From: an uncultured Pseudomonadota bacterium
GTDB lineage: Bacteria; Pseudomonadota; Alphaproteobacteria; RUG11792
DNA: 17,376 bases
Direction: 5' to 3'
NCBI GenBank assembly: GCA_902796745.1
Contig: CADBQC010000022.1
Coordinates: 1 to 17,376, forward strand
Below the pieces are notes generated by a model that saw only the letters and a list, made by a program, of their open reading frames with translations, was not told the origin of the DNA and made no database searches. Of this stretch, positions 1 to 7,755 are shown piece after piece; the first letter of the stretch is position 1; each line of letters begins with the position of its first letter. A program made the position numbers and the translations under genes.

Positions 1-104
1 TATGAAGTATTATCTGTATTTCCTCCATTAAATGTAATCGTTGTGGCGCTTCCTGATACTGCCATCAATGGAACCGTGACCAATATTTTTGCAAAAGTAT
101 TCAT
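1..104 (-). CDS. Secreted protein, N-terminal part only
   Basis: A minus-strand gene starts with ATG at 104-102 and runs off the left edge after 34 codons. A good Shine-Dalgarno sequence, GAGGTAAT, lies directly upstream at 112-105. The product starts MNTFAKILVTVPLMAVSGSA, with a short charged start and a hydrophobic core, typical of a Sec signal peptide with probable cleavage after SGSA. The next residues are rich in Thr, Asn and Gly (TTITFNGGNTDNTS), which would suit a surface or beta-rich protein, but too little is visible to assign a family. It is transcribed divergently from topA. Export is inferred from the signal peptide; the function is unknown. Confidence 0.65.
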   Translation of the reverse strand, partial: MNTFAKILVTVPLMAVSGSATTITFNGGNTDNTS

Positions 105-149
105 ATTACCTCAAAATACAATCACCTTTATTTAATTCTGCGATAAAAT

Positions 150-168
150 GGTTAATATTCTGTTAACC
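150..168. repeat. Small perfect inverted repeat upstream of the secreted gene
   Basis: GGTTAA at 150-155 and TTAACC at 163-168 form a 6-bp perfect inverted repeat with a 7-nt centre, about 45 bp upstream of the start of the leftmost gene. The position would suit an operator, but a repeat this short can arise by chance in AT-rich DNA. Confidence 0.25.
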
Positions 169-171
169 TTG

Positions 172-444
172 CTAATAAGTAAATGAATAAACGTTAGTTT
201 TTAAGATATTTCGAAATATTTTTTTAGAAATCGGTTTCGTCTCTTCTTTAATCAAGTGCTCTAAAATGCCTGGTATATCCTTAGATTGTGGATTGCTCGT
301 GATAATAATATCGAACGCTCTTCCCGCATTGTGTATATGTGTGTAATCGGCTGGGTCGATCGGTTGCTTACCGTTCACTATTACATAGAACAAGATCCGA
401 TTTTGAGCAATGTAAACATTGTGAAATCGTATCTCATAATTGAT
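172..444 (-). pseudogene. Possible decayed reading frame, weak M15-peptidase-like motif
   Basis: An open frame on the minus strand runs from just after a TAA at 447-445 to a stop at 172. The only start-like codon is TTG at 393 with no convincing Shine-Dalgarno. The translation looks protein-like rather than random, with the segment VNGKQPIDPADYTHIHNAGR followed by AFDIIITSN. The pattern H-x-x-G-R-A-F-D-I resembles the zinc-binding SxHxxGxAxD motif of M15/VanY-type D-Ala-D-Ala peptidases, but the usual Ser two residues before the His is a His here, and no second metal-binding segment is seen. It may be the remnant of a longer gene with its front part lost, a small unrecognised protein, or chance. 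The plus-strand ORF at 286-477 is its shadow. Confidence 0.3.
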
Positions 445-480
445 TTATCGTATAGCAAGTCGCAAAAATATAACTAAAGA

Positions 481-508
481 TTGATTTTTGCGATTTTGCG
501 ATTAAAAT
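481..508 (+). promoter_or_regulatory. Candidate topA promoter
   Basis: TTGATT (481-486) and TAAAAT (503-508) are separated by 16 bp, giving a leader of roughly 68 nt before the topA ATG. The spacer contains a short direct repeat, GCGATTTT then GCGATT. The match to sigma-70 boxes is fair, but the region is so AT-rich that chance matches are likely. Confidence 0.35.
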
Positions 509-582
509 ATCAATTTTTCTAGCTTTTCAAAAAAAATCTAGTAACCTTACCGTATGAATACACTATTGTCTAATTTGAAAGT

Positions 583-2925
583 ATGTTTAAAGGTATAGTT
601 GTTGTCGAATCGCCAGCGAAGGCAAAAACTTTAGGAAATTATCTTGGAAAAGCATACAAAGTTATAGCAAGTTATGGACATGTAAGAGATTTAGTATCAA
701 AAAGTGGTTCGGTCGATCCAGCTAACCATTACAAAATGCTGTGGGAATTTAATGCTAGAGGTAAAAAGCAGATAAAGGAAATATCAGATGCCATAAAGCA
801 AGCGGACAACGTATTCTTAGCTACCGACCCTGATCGAGAAGGAGAAGCCATATCCTGGCATATACTTGAAACACTGAATGCTAAAAGGCTACTGAAGAAT
901 AAGGATGTAAAACGTGTAGTGTTTCATGAAATAACTAAATCAGCAGTGCAACGAGCATTTGAAAATCCTAAAGATTTAGATAAGGATTTAGTGGAGGCAT
1001 ATTTAGCTCGCCGTGTTCTAGATTATCTTGTTGGTTTCACATTGTCACCAGTTTTATGGCGTAAGATGCCTGGAGCAAAATCAGCGGGGCGCGTGCAATC
1101 TGTTGCATTGCGACTTATCGTGGAACGAGAGCTAGAAATACAAGACTTTAAGCCTGAAGAATATTGGTCGATACACGCAGATTTTGATGCAGATAAAGGT
1201 TCATTTAACGCGAATTTAACTTATTATGACGGCAAAAAAATTGAAAAATTAGACATAAAAAACGAAGAGCAAGCGTTAGAGATAAAAAACGTCTTAGAGC
1301 AAAAAAAATATTACATTAAAAACATTGATAAAAAGGCTGTAAAACGCAGTCCTTATGCCCCATTTACAACATCAACACTCCAACAGGATGCTGTAAGAAA
1401 ATTAGGATTTAGTGCAAAAAAAACGATGCAAATCGCGCAAAAATTGTATGAAGGAATTTCAATCGATGGCAATATGAGTGGTTTGATAACATATATGAGA
1501 ACGGACAGCACCAACCTTTCGCAAGAAGCATTAAATGAGGCAAGAGACTATATCGGTTCCAACTTTGGGGCACAATATCTTCCAAAATCTCCCAAGCTCT
1601 ATAAGACAAAATCAAAAAACGCTCAGGAAGCACATGAAGCTATTCGACCGACATCGTTTAACAGAGCTCCTAGTACAATTCGCCAATATCTTTCCGCTGA
1701 TGAATTTAATTTATATGACCTGATTTGGAAAAGAGCTCTATCCTCCCAAATGGAGAACGCAATAGTAAATCAAGTTTCTGTTGAAATCGTATCAAGTGAT
1801 GAGATGGCGCAGTTTAAATCGACTGGTTCGACTGTTGGATTTGATGGCTTTTTGAAGATATATGTTGAGTCAACTGACAATGACGGCGTAGACGCAGATA
1901 AAAAATCCAACAAACTGCCTGAATTGAGCGAAGGTGAGAAGTTAAATTTGTTAAATATACTTACAAATCAGCATTTTACTCAACCTCCAGCCAGATTTAA
2001 TGAAGCTAGCCTTGTGAAAAAATTGGAAGAACTTGGCATTGGTCGTCCGTCTACTTATGCGACTATAATAAATGTGCTTCAAGTTCGAAAATATGTCTCG
2101 TTGCAGAAGAGAACTTTCATTCCCGAAAGTATAGGGTTTTTGGTTGTTTCATTCTTAAGAAAATTTTTTTCAAAATACGTAGAATATGATTTTACAGCAG
2201 ATTTAGAGGAAGAGCTTGACGAAATCTCAAATGGGAGACTTAACTGGGAAAAAGTTTTAGACAAATTTTGGATCGAGTTTAAAGCTAATGTGGAGAAGGC
2301 ACAACAATTGAGCATTACCGAGGTTATAGACACAGTTGAACAAGACATAAATAACTATATTTTTAAAGATCTTGATGGCAATCGGACTTGTCCAGCTTGT
2401 ACTTCCGGAAAGTTAAATCTAAAACTTGGTAAATTCGGGGCATTTCTTGGTTGTTCAAATTATCCGGAGTGCAAATATATCAAGCCCATTGGACATGAAG
2501 TACCAGCTGATGAGATAGCGCAAATTCCTACAAAAATCGAGCTAGGGCAGGACGCAAGGAATAATAACGATACTGTATTCCTCAAAAAAGGTCCTTACGG
2601 ATACTATATAGAATGGGAAAATACCAAAGATCCTGAAGACGACAAAGGGAAAAAACCGAAGAGACGCTCAATACCGAAGTATATTCCAGAACCATCCGAA
2701 TTAACTATAGATGATGCAATAAGGCTAGATAGCCTGCCAATAATTCTAGGAAAATATCCAAAAACAAAGAAAGATGTGGAGTTAATTCTCGGTCGTTTTG
2801 GCCCATATCTTAAAATGGGCGATAAAACATTCAAGCTAGAGAAAGATTCTAGTTTCCTGAAACTAGATATAAAGACTGCAATAGAAATTATTGATTCTGT
2901 TCTGAGTAATACTATCAGTAAATGA
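583..2925 (+). CDS. topA: DNA topoisomerase I
   Basis: Type IA topoisomerase (780 aa), which relaxes negative supercoils by cutting one strand through a 5'-phosphotyrosine link. The N-terminal TOPRIM domain carries E9 in VVVESPAKAKT and the acidic triad D82, D84, E86 in TDPDREGEA. The catalytic tyrosine is Y304 in LITYMRTDSTNLS. The core ends around residue 590. One C4 zinc finger follows (C603-x2-C606-x17-C624-x5-C630), then two short C-terminal repeats of the topoisomerase I type, KKGPYGYY near 667 and LGRFGPYLK near 735. The length is close to the family norm. The ATG at 583 is preceded only by a weak GAAAG. The usual alphaproteobacterial upstream neighbour dprA is not present. All key residues are present, so it should be functional. 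Confidence 0.97.
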   Translation: MFKGIVVVESPAKAKTLGNYLGKAYKVIASYGHVRDLVSKSGSVDPANHYKMLWEFNARGKKQIKEISDAIKQADNVFLATDPDREGEAISWHILETLNAKRLLKNKDVKRVVFHEITKSAVQRAFENPKDLDKDLVEAYLARRVLDYLVGFTLSPVLWRKMPGAKSAGRVQSVALRLIVERELEIQDFKPEEYWSIHADFDADKGSFNANLTYYDGKKIEKLDIKNEEQALEIKNVLEQKKYYIKNIDKKAVKRSPYAPFTTSTLQQDAVRKLGFSAKKTMQIAQKLYEGISIDGNMSGLITYMRTDSTNLSQEALNEARDYIGSNFGAQYLPKSPKLYKTKSKNAQEAHEAIRPTSFNRAPSTIRQYLSADEFNLYDLIWKRALSSQMENAIVNQVSVEIVSSDEMAQFKSTGSTVGFDGFLKIYVESTDNDGVDADKKSNKLPELSEGEKLNLLNILTNQHFTQPPARFNEASLVKKLEELGIGRPSTYATIINVLQVRKYVSLQKRTFIPESIGFLVVSFLRKFFSKYVEYDFTADLEEELDEISNGRLNWEKVLDKFWIEFKANVEKAQQLSITEVIDTVEQDINNYIFKDLDGNRTCPACTSGKLNLKLGKFGAFLGCSNYPECKYIKPIGHEVPADEIAQIPTKIELGQDARNNNDTVFLKKGPYGYYIEWENTKDPEDDKGKKPKRRSIPKYIPEPSELTIDDAIRLDSLPIILGKYPKTKKDVELILGRFGPYLKMGDKTFKLEKDSSFLKLDIKTAIEIIDSVLSNTISK

Positions 2926-2929
2926 TATA

Positions 2930-2970
2930 TTTATTTTCACTCCGAGGAATGGAAATAAACATACCTTTTT
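2930..2970 (+). terminator. Weak terminator after topA
   Basis: TTTATTTTC (2930-2938) can pair with GGAAATAAA (2951-2959) with one G-T pair and a 12-nt loop. A run of five T (2966-2970) follows 6 nt later. It sits directly after the topA stop and before the promoter of the next gene. The stem is AT-rich, so termination may be leaky. Confidence 0.4.
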
Positions 2971-3036
2971 GTTTGATTTATTCAAAGAATAGATAACTAA
3001 TAATATATTGAAAAATATTTTTATAGAATAAGTATA

Positions 3037-3045
3037 TGTTATAAT
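3037..3045 (+). promoter_or_regulatory. Extended -10 promoter
   Basis: The sequence TGTTATAAT (TG at 3037-3038, TATAAT at 3040-3045) is a perfect extended -10 element. No good -35 box sits at 17 bp; TTGAAA at 3008 is 26 bp away. The leader to the next ATG is about 47 nt. Just downstream, ATGTG and CACAT (about 3050-3069) form a small inverted repeat that could be an operator. Confidence 0.6.
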
Positions 3046-3098
3046 ATATATGTGTACTGTATAACACATGTACAATCTTTGTATTAAGGGAGGAGAAT

Positions 3099-4382
3099 AT
3101 GAAGAATAAGCGCATTATCACATCCAGCATAGTACTGATGACAGTTATGTCACAATCATTTATAGAAGCAAATGATGAGTACTTAGTTGTGAATTATCAA
3201 GATTCTCAGAAAGCCAAAATATATGACTTATTAACAAAATATCGATTTCCCAGTATTTTGAACAAAGCTAATCGAGATGAATTTCGTATAAGATATACAA
3301 AACTGAACTTACAAGACACTTTTCGTAGCAAAGAAACAGAAAGAAAGTTTATAAAAAACGAAATAAACAAAATAGCACCAGGGACACAAGTTTTGACAAT
3401 TCCCAAAACCCTATATCAATTTGGTACATATGATTACCTTGTAAATTTGAAGCGACCGGATAAATATGAGGAGTACTTTTCTCCAGAAGATCACTTGCGA
3501 AACGAAAACTGGGCAATTACAAAAGCCTGCGGATATGTTATGGAACAGCCACAAGTTAAAGACTTATTTTGGAAAGTAAATGATTACGTTAGTAATCTAT
3601 ATCAAGAAAATGGTTACAACATCGAATATTGCGCAGAACATATACTTAATGCCTTTAAATGTCGTAACAGTATATTGGATAGTGCCAGTAAATCTCGCCA
3701 GGGTTCGTCTGTGCTAGTGTTGTCTGGCACAGATTGCGACGGTAATCCTGTTCCTGGCTGGACTGAAGGAAAACGCAAAAAGTTGGTAAATCGAGTAGTA
3801 AACTATATAACTTCAGAAAATTCTGCATCAGAATATGTTATTTGCCGGGGTGGCGGATGTAAACTTATTCCAGAAATAGCACATACTTTAACTGTATGTT
3901 ATAGCGATGGATTGGGTAGCGGTTTGGCATATGATGAGGGAGCGAGCGCATTTGTTATATCCGGTGCGTCAAAACTGTGGTATCTCAAACTTGATAGGCT
4001 AAAACTTCTCAATGGGCTATATCCAATATTTATACCGCCAGCACAGCATCTTCTTTCTGCTTGTGGTAGAGGAGAAACGTTCCATATTCGTTCTAAGGTG
4101 ATACAAGGAGTGATATCTGGTTACCTTGGAGATAAGATACTCGAAGACGAACTTGGCATTTACCACGATAAGAAAGTACCGGTATGTGGATTTCATTTAT
4201 GGCAAACTCCCGAATATTTCACCACGCTACGACCACAACTGTTATTGCTTAAGTACAACAAAAAACTAGAAAAGTGGAAGTATACCATCACCAAAATGGG
4301 GATTTTTGATCGAAAAGGAGCAGAAGCGATAAAATCTCTCTGCCAGGAAACAAAACTAGTTCCTCGAGATGGAATATTTTAA
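3099..4382 (+). CDS. Secreted Cys-rich protein of unknown function
   Basis: A 427-aa protein that I do not recognise. Residues 1-24 form a signal peptide (MKNKRIITSS, then a hydrophobic core), with cleavage probably after IEA24. The mature part has ten cysteines (144, 178, 188, 213, 249, 254, 267, 322, 363, 415) and none in the signal, which suits a periplasmic or secreted disulfide-bonded protein. The middle is compact and Gly-rich: LVLSGTDCDGNP (206-217), ICRGGGCKL (248-256) and SDGLGSGLAYDEGASAF (269-285), suggesting an enzyme-like fold, but no catalytic signature is assigned. The start is secure: an extended -10 promoter and the strong Shine-Dalgarno AAGGGAGGAG (3086-3095) precede it. It appears monocistronic and is followed by GC-rich palindromes. 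A secreted effector or envelope enzyme is possible; that is inference only. Confidence 0.85.
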   Translation: MKNKRIITSSIVLMTVMSQSFIEANDEYLVVNYQDSQKAKIYDLLTKYRFPSILNKANRDEFRIRYTKLNLQDTFRSKETERKFIKNEINKIAPGTQVLTIPKTLYQFGTYDYLVNLKRPDKYEEYFSPEDHLRNENWAITKACGYVMEQPQVKDLFWKVNDYVSNLYQENGYNIEYCAEHILNAFKCRNSILDSASKSRQGSSVLVLSGTDCDGNPVPGWTEGKRKKLVNRVVNYITSENSASEYVICRGGGCKLIPEIAHTLTVCYSDGLGSGLAYDEGASAFVISGASKLWYLKLDRLKLLNGLYPIFIPPAQHLLSACGRGETFHIRSKVIQGVISGYLGDKILEDELGIYHDKKVPVCGFHLWQTPEYFTTLRPQLLLLKYNKKLEKWKYTITKMGIFDRKGAEAIKSLCQETKLVPRDGIF

Positions 4383-4401
4383 AAAGTAATCCAAGAGATC
4401 A

Positions 4402-4445
4402 GGGGCGCGATGTGGTATGCTCTTAATCTTACCACATCGCGCCCC
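4402..4445. repeat. GC-rich 16-bp perfect hairpin
   Basis: GGGGCGCGATGTGGTA (4402-4417) and its exact reverse complement (4430-4445) flank a 12-nt loop. It lies 19 nt after the stop of the secreted gene and could stop transcription or protect the mRNA 3' end. However, no T-run follows (CAAGCC), so it is not a classical rho-independent terminator. It is far more GC-rich than its surroundings, and with the next palindrome it looks like a REP-like intergenic element. Confidence 0.75.
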
Positions 4446-4448
4446 CAA

Positions 4449-4501
4449 GCCTGTCAAGGTACGCTTCGCTCAGTGACCTTTGGTCGCTGACCTTGACAGG
4501 C
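4449..4501. repeat. Nested GC-rich palindrome, REP-like
   Basis: An outer 12-bp perfect stem pairs GCCTGTCAAGGT (4449-4460) with ACCTTGACAGGC (4490-4501). Inside it, CAGTGACC (4471-4478) pairs with GGTCGCTG (4482-4489) around a TTT loop with one G-T pair. The 10-nt segment ACGCTTCGCT (4461-4470) is left as a bulge on one side only. Alternative pairings such as AAGGT (4456) with ACCTT (4476) also exist. There is no coding potential. The build resembles dispersed palindromic elements in alphaproteobacterial endosymbionts, but only one copy lies in this window. Confidence 0.7.
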
Positions 4502-4541
4502 GGGTAGTAATATCAAAAATTATGTAAAATTTGTACATAGA

Positions 4542-4550
4542 TGCTACAAT
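4542..4550 (+). promoter_or_regulatory. Candidate uppP promoter (extended -10)
   Basis: TGCTACAAT (4542-4550) matches TGnTAnAAT and lies about 42 nt before the uppP ATG. No clear -35 box is seen at the right distance. The palindromes just upstream suggest uppP needs its own promoter. Confidence 0.35.
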
Positions 4551-4592
4551 AAACTGAAGATTTGTTTGTATATTGTAGTTAATTAGTGCAAC

Positions 4593-5369
4593 ATGAATTT
4601 TGATATAATCAGTTTAAGTATAATTCAGGGGATTTCTGAGATACTGCCTATTAGTTCTTCTGTAAATTTACATTTTTTTTCAAAATTACTGCATATAAAT
4701 AATTTTACATTTGCTCTCAAAGTTGCCCTGCATGCAGGCAGTCTCGTTACTTTGCTAATATATTTTTACCGAGAAATTTGTGATATTTGCAGAGGATTAT
4801 TCGAGAAAAAGGGAGTTCACGAAACATATTTTATGCCTCTTGTGTTGGGCACAATACCTGTTGTTTTAGTAGGATATTTTTCGCATGATTTTGTTAAAGA
4901 ATTTGATTCTCCAAAGATCATGGGAATTTTAAGCATTATTTTCGGTATACTTCTGTATGTGTTTGACAAATTTTCTTATGTGTCAAAAGCAGATAGAAAT
5001 GGTATCTCCTTAGCAAAGGCTTTTTTTATTGGTTGTTGTCAAGCAATAGCTATTTTCCCGGGGATAAGTCGTCTTGGGATTTGCATTACAGCGTCGCGTA
5101 TGTTGGGATTATCTAGACGAAAAGCAATAGATTTTTCATTAATGCTCGCCATACCAAGTATTTTTGGCTCATTGGTTTTGGAACTTTTTAGTTGCGGCAA
5201 GAATTCGCAATGTACAAGTTTTCCTTTAAATAGTGTGTTAGGAGTTGTATTGACAGCTTTGATAGGATTGATAGTTATCCTACCTTGCGTCCGATTAATG
5301 GAGCGAAAAGGCTTCTTTGCCCTGATGGCATATCGCATTCTAATAGGTGTAGCAATATGTGTTTTTTAA
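4593..5369 (+). CDS. uppP: Undecaprenyl-diphosphate phosphatase
   Basis: A polytopic membrane protein (258 aa) of the UppP/BacA family, which removes a phosphate from undecaprenyl diphosphate to recycle the lipid carrier for peptidoglycan and surface polysaccharides. Motif 1 is QGISEILPISSS (12-23), ALKVALHAGSL (41-51) is the usual second conserved stretch, and motif 2 is PGISRLGI (156-163), followed by LGLSRRKAIDFSLMLAIPS. By alignment from memory with E. coli BacA, E16, S22 and R160 match catalytic E21, S27 and R174. Unusually, the conserved GH after SSx is V24-N25, and the Ser in SRSG is L161. No clear Shine-Dalgarno is seen. Its stop overlaps the stop of the convergent ABC gene by 4 bp. 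The family call is firm; full activity is likely but the substitutions deserve a test. Confidence 0.92.
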   Translation: MNFDIISLSIIQGISEILPISSSVNLHFFSKLLHINNFTFALKVALHAGSLVTLLIYFYREICDICRGLFEKKGVHETYFMPLVLGTIPVVLVGYFSHDFVKEFDSPKIMGILSIIFGILLYVFDKFSYVSKADRNGISLAKAFFIGCCQAIAIFPGISRLGICITASRMLGLSRRKAIDFSLMLAIPSIFGSLVLELFSCGKNSQCTSFPLNSVLGVVLTALIGLIVILPCVRLMERKGFFALMAYRILIGVAICVF

Positions 5370-7147
5370 TTAGAGTTGCTGGAATGATGACTATTACCCC
5401 TAGCAAATTGGGCATCATAAAGTGCCCTGTATGCCCCTTGAGGAGCTGATATAAGCTCTTCATGAGTGCCGGTTTCTACTACTTGCCCTGCTTCTATCAC
5501 GGCTATTTTATCAGCATTTTGGATAGTTGATAAACGATGAGCGATAACTAATACCGTTTTGTCCTTCATCAAATTAGCAATTGCCTTTTGCACGATTGCC
5601 TCCGATTTGTTATCAAGCGCAGATGTAGCTTCATCCAAAATCAATATTGGAGCATTTTTTAGGAATGCGCGGGCAATCGCAATTCGTTGTTTTTGCCCTC
5701 CAGAAATAAGTATCCCACGTTCACCAATTTGAGTATCAAGTCCCTCCGATGAATTCAAAAGGTCATCAAGATACGCCATTTTTACAGCATTTTTGACGTC
5801 TTCATCCGATGCGTTTTGGTTACCTATCATTATGTTGTCCCTAATCGTACCAGTGAACAAAAAATTATCCTGAAACACCACAGCAATGTTTGAGCGCAAA
5901 CTTTCTAGAGAGTAATCCTTTATATTAATGCCATCTATCTTTATAGCTCCATGACATACATCGTAAAAACGGGGAAGCAAGCTAGCGATTGTAGATTTTC
6001 CCCCACCAGAATTTCCAACAAGGGCTACTGTTTCTCCTTTTTTGATGCTTAAATTCAATGAATGCAAAATTCTCTTGCCGTTATCATACGAAAAGTCAAC
6101 GTTTTCAAATTGTATTTCTGACTTGAATTCATACAAGTTTACAGCATTTTTCTTATCCTTTATGTTTGGTTCAAGTTTCATCTTTTCTAAGACTTGCTCA
6201 ATAGCGAAAAGTGAGAGTTGAAATTCCTTAACATTGTTACCAAAATTTTTTACCGGATTATATAACATAATCAATGCCGTTAAAAACGAAACAAAATTTC
6301 CGCTTGTAATCTGTTCCGAAACAATAAGATAACTCCCATATGCTATTGAAATCCCAATCCCCACAGCTATGATTACGTGCATTATTGGTGAAAGCCACGC
6401 TGTTTTTTGAGACAACTTTATGCGTCCTTTTGTCACTTTGCAAAGTATGTTCCAAAATTTAGATTTTTGATGCTGATAAAGATTGTATGCAGATATCGTT
6501 TTATTACCTGAATAGCTTTCATTATACTCGGTAACCAAAACGGCACTGCTATCAACTACTTTTTTCATTGTGCCCTGAATTTTTTTCCGAATTTTTGCCA
6601 TAGGAACAAAGGCACAACTCATTACTATGAGAGCAATAATCGAAAGTTTCCAAGAGTTGTATATTAGAACTCCGATTAGAGAAATCGATGAAAATATTCT
6701 AGATATCAGCAATTTTACCTTCGTTAGCAATTGAGAACTTGCCACATCTACTTGGTCATTGAAATTGAAAATAATTTCCCCAGAATGAGTCCTGTCAAAA
6801 AACGTCGCATCATACGATATTAGTTTGCCATAAAGTTCAAATTTTAAATCCCTAGTCATCTTTTCTCCAACCCAGGCATTCAAGTAGGTCGCGAGGTAAA
6901 TCAATGCACCTTGAATAATAGCAAACAAGAGTATTGCAATCGGAATATACCAAACATCTTGCGCGGATTTTTCAATCATAATCCGATCAGTATACGGTTT
7001 TAAAGACATTGCAATTACAGCATCCAGTGCACCTATAGGTACACACAATGTCACAGCAAGAATAGCTCTAAATGCGTATGGTTTGACATATGGTAGCATG
7101 CCTAGATAGCATCGATAAAAACGATTATCAGTTAACTTGAAATTCAT
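5366..7147 (-). CDS. msbA: MsbA-like ABC exporter (fused membrane and ATPase domains)
   Basis: A 593-aa ABC half-transporter that should act as a homodimer in the inner membrane. Residues about 25-310 form the six-helix exporter domain (hydrophobic segments near 27-48, 67-87, 147-163, 168-184, 255-276, 283-296). The ATPase domain at about 345-585 is complete: Walker A GNSGGGKST (378-386), Q-loop Q426, signature ISGGQ (481-485), Walker B ILILDEATSALD with D505 and E506, H-loop H537. Length and domain order fit MsbA lipid A flippases, but the same architecture exports other lipids, peptides and drugs, so the substrate is inferred. The ATG at 7147 has no good Shine-Dalgarno. It is convergent with uppP, the stop codons overlapping (5366-5369), so there is no room for a terminator between them. 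Confidence 0.92.
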   Translation of the reverse strand: MNFKLTDNRFYRCYLGMLPYVKPYAFRAILAVTLCVPIGALDAVIAMSLKPYTDRIMIEKSAQDVWYIPIAILLFAIIQGALIYLATYLNAWVGEKMTRDLKFELYGKLISYDATFFDRTHSGEIIFNFNDQVDVASSQLLTKVKLLISRIFSSISLIGVLIYNSWKLSIIALIVMSCAFVPMAKIRKKIQGTMKKVVDSSAVLVTEYNESYSGNKTISAYNLYQHQKSKFWNILCKVTKGRIKLSQKTAWLSPIMHVIIAVGIGISIAYGSYLIVSEQITSGNFVSFLTALIMLYNPVKNFGNNVKEFQLSLFAIEQVLEKMKLEPNIKDKKNAVNLYEFKSEIQFENVDFSYDNGKRILHSLNLSIKKGETVALVGNSGGGKSTIASLLPRFYDVCHGAIKIDGINIKDYSLESLRSNIAVVFQDNFLFTGTIRDNIMIGNQNASDEDVKNAVKMAYLDDLLNSSEGLDTQIGERGILISGGQKQRIAIARAFLKNAPILILDEATSALDNKSEAIVQKAIANLMKDKTVLVIAHRLSTIQNADKIAVIEAGQVVETGTHEELISAPQGAYRALYDAQFARGNSHHSSNSN

Positions 7148-7177
7148 ACAAAAATAATTTTTTGCGACGATATCCAG

Positions 7178-7207
7178 ATGCTACCATAAGTCTTGCGTAA
7201 AACGTAA
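7178..7207 (-). promoter_or_regulatory. Weak candidate promoter for the ABC exporter
   Basis: Read on the minus strand, TTACGT (7207-7202) and an extended -10 TGGTAGCAT (hexamer TAGCAT at 7183-7178) are separated by 18 bp. This would give a leader of about 25 nt before the ATG at 7147. The -35 box is poor. Confidence 0.3.
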
Positions 7208-7268
7208 GTTCACTGCATTGGAGTAAAACAATTTAGCTTTTTCAGCATATAAAACATTTTGTCCAAGT

Positions 7269-7755
7269 TCAGAGAAAAGTAAGACGTAGAGCGTCTCCTG
7301 AGCTATACTTAGAAATATACTCCAATGGGGTCAGTCCGAGCAGGGAAGAGTAGAAGCGATAAAAGTTATATTTGCATAAATTTCGGATGGAACCACCGCT
7401 ACAAGTTCCGTTAACGAAAACACAGCTGTAGGTGGCGTATAAGTTCTCTGCGGGTTTAGATAATGTAATTCTCAGTTATGGTGACATAAAATCCCCCGGT
7501 TACTGCGTTCGATTTTGGAATTATATGTTGGTTTTGCAAGTAGCAGAACGAATAGAAGAAACTTCAAGTTTAGCTTCCATCGATTTGAATTGAGCGAACT
7601 TTATACGGAACATTTTCGATTAATTCTTTTAAAAATTTCGTGGCATTTGCGCTATTTGCCTTGCAGTACACATTAACAATTTAATTCTGGAGACTTTTTG
7701 GGCTAGTGGCTAGTCCTATACTATCTTCCTCCTTCACAGGTCTTTTCTGTCTCAT
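7269..7755 (-). pseudogene. Decayed IS481-like transposase with internal deletion
   Basis: Minus-strand remnant of an rve/DDE transposase of the IS481 type, broken by a deletion and frameshifts. From 5' to 3': a start MRQKRPVKEED at 7755; a jump just after CTCCAG (7692-7687), where the DNA-binding region and first catalytic Asp should be; KFLKELIENVPYKVRSIQID (about 7636-7577), carrying the second catalytic Asp, then stops; in another frame LFVLLLAKPTYNSKIERSNR (about 7557-7500) with the catalytic Glu; in a third frame KYNFYRFYSSLLGLTPLEYI, ending at a stop at 7269. These match the usual order and spacing of family landmarks (DGGSEF, YNGxVERxNR, GLTPxEY). It cannot make an active enzyme. It fills most of the gap between the ABC exporter and argS. 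Confidence 0.85.

Noticed and set aside
286-477. Plus-strand 63-codon ORF before topA
   Set aside because: No Shine-Dalgarno, and it lies opposite a more protein-like minus-strand frame; treated as a shadow.
4402-4445. Classical rho-independent terminator after the 427-aa secreted gene
   Set aside because: The stem is excellent but no T-run follows; kept as a palindromic repeat instead.
5039-5338. 99-codon minus-strand ORF inside uppP
   Set aside because: Lies fully inside a well-supported gene on the other strand, with low-complexity basic translation and no ribosome site.
7260-7275. Possible other end of the first IS remnant (TGTCCAAGTTCA)
   Set aside because: Only TGT and AGTTC-like positions agree with the known end, and no target-site duplication is visible on the flanks.
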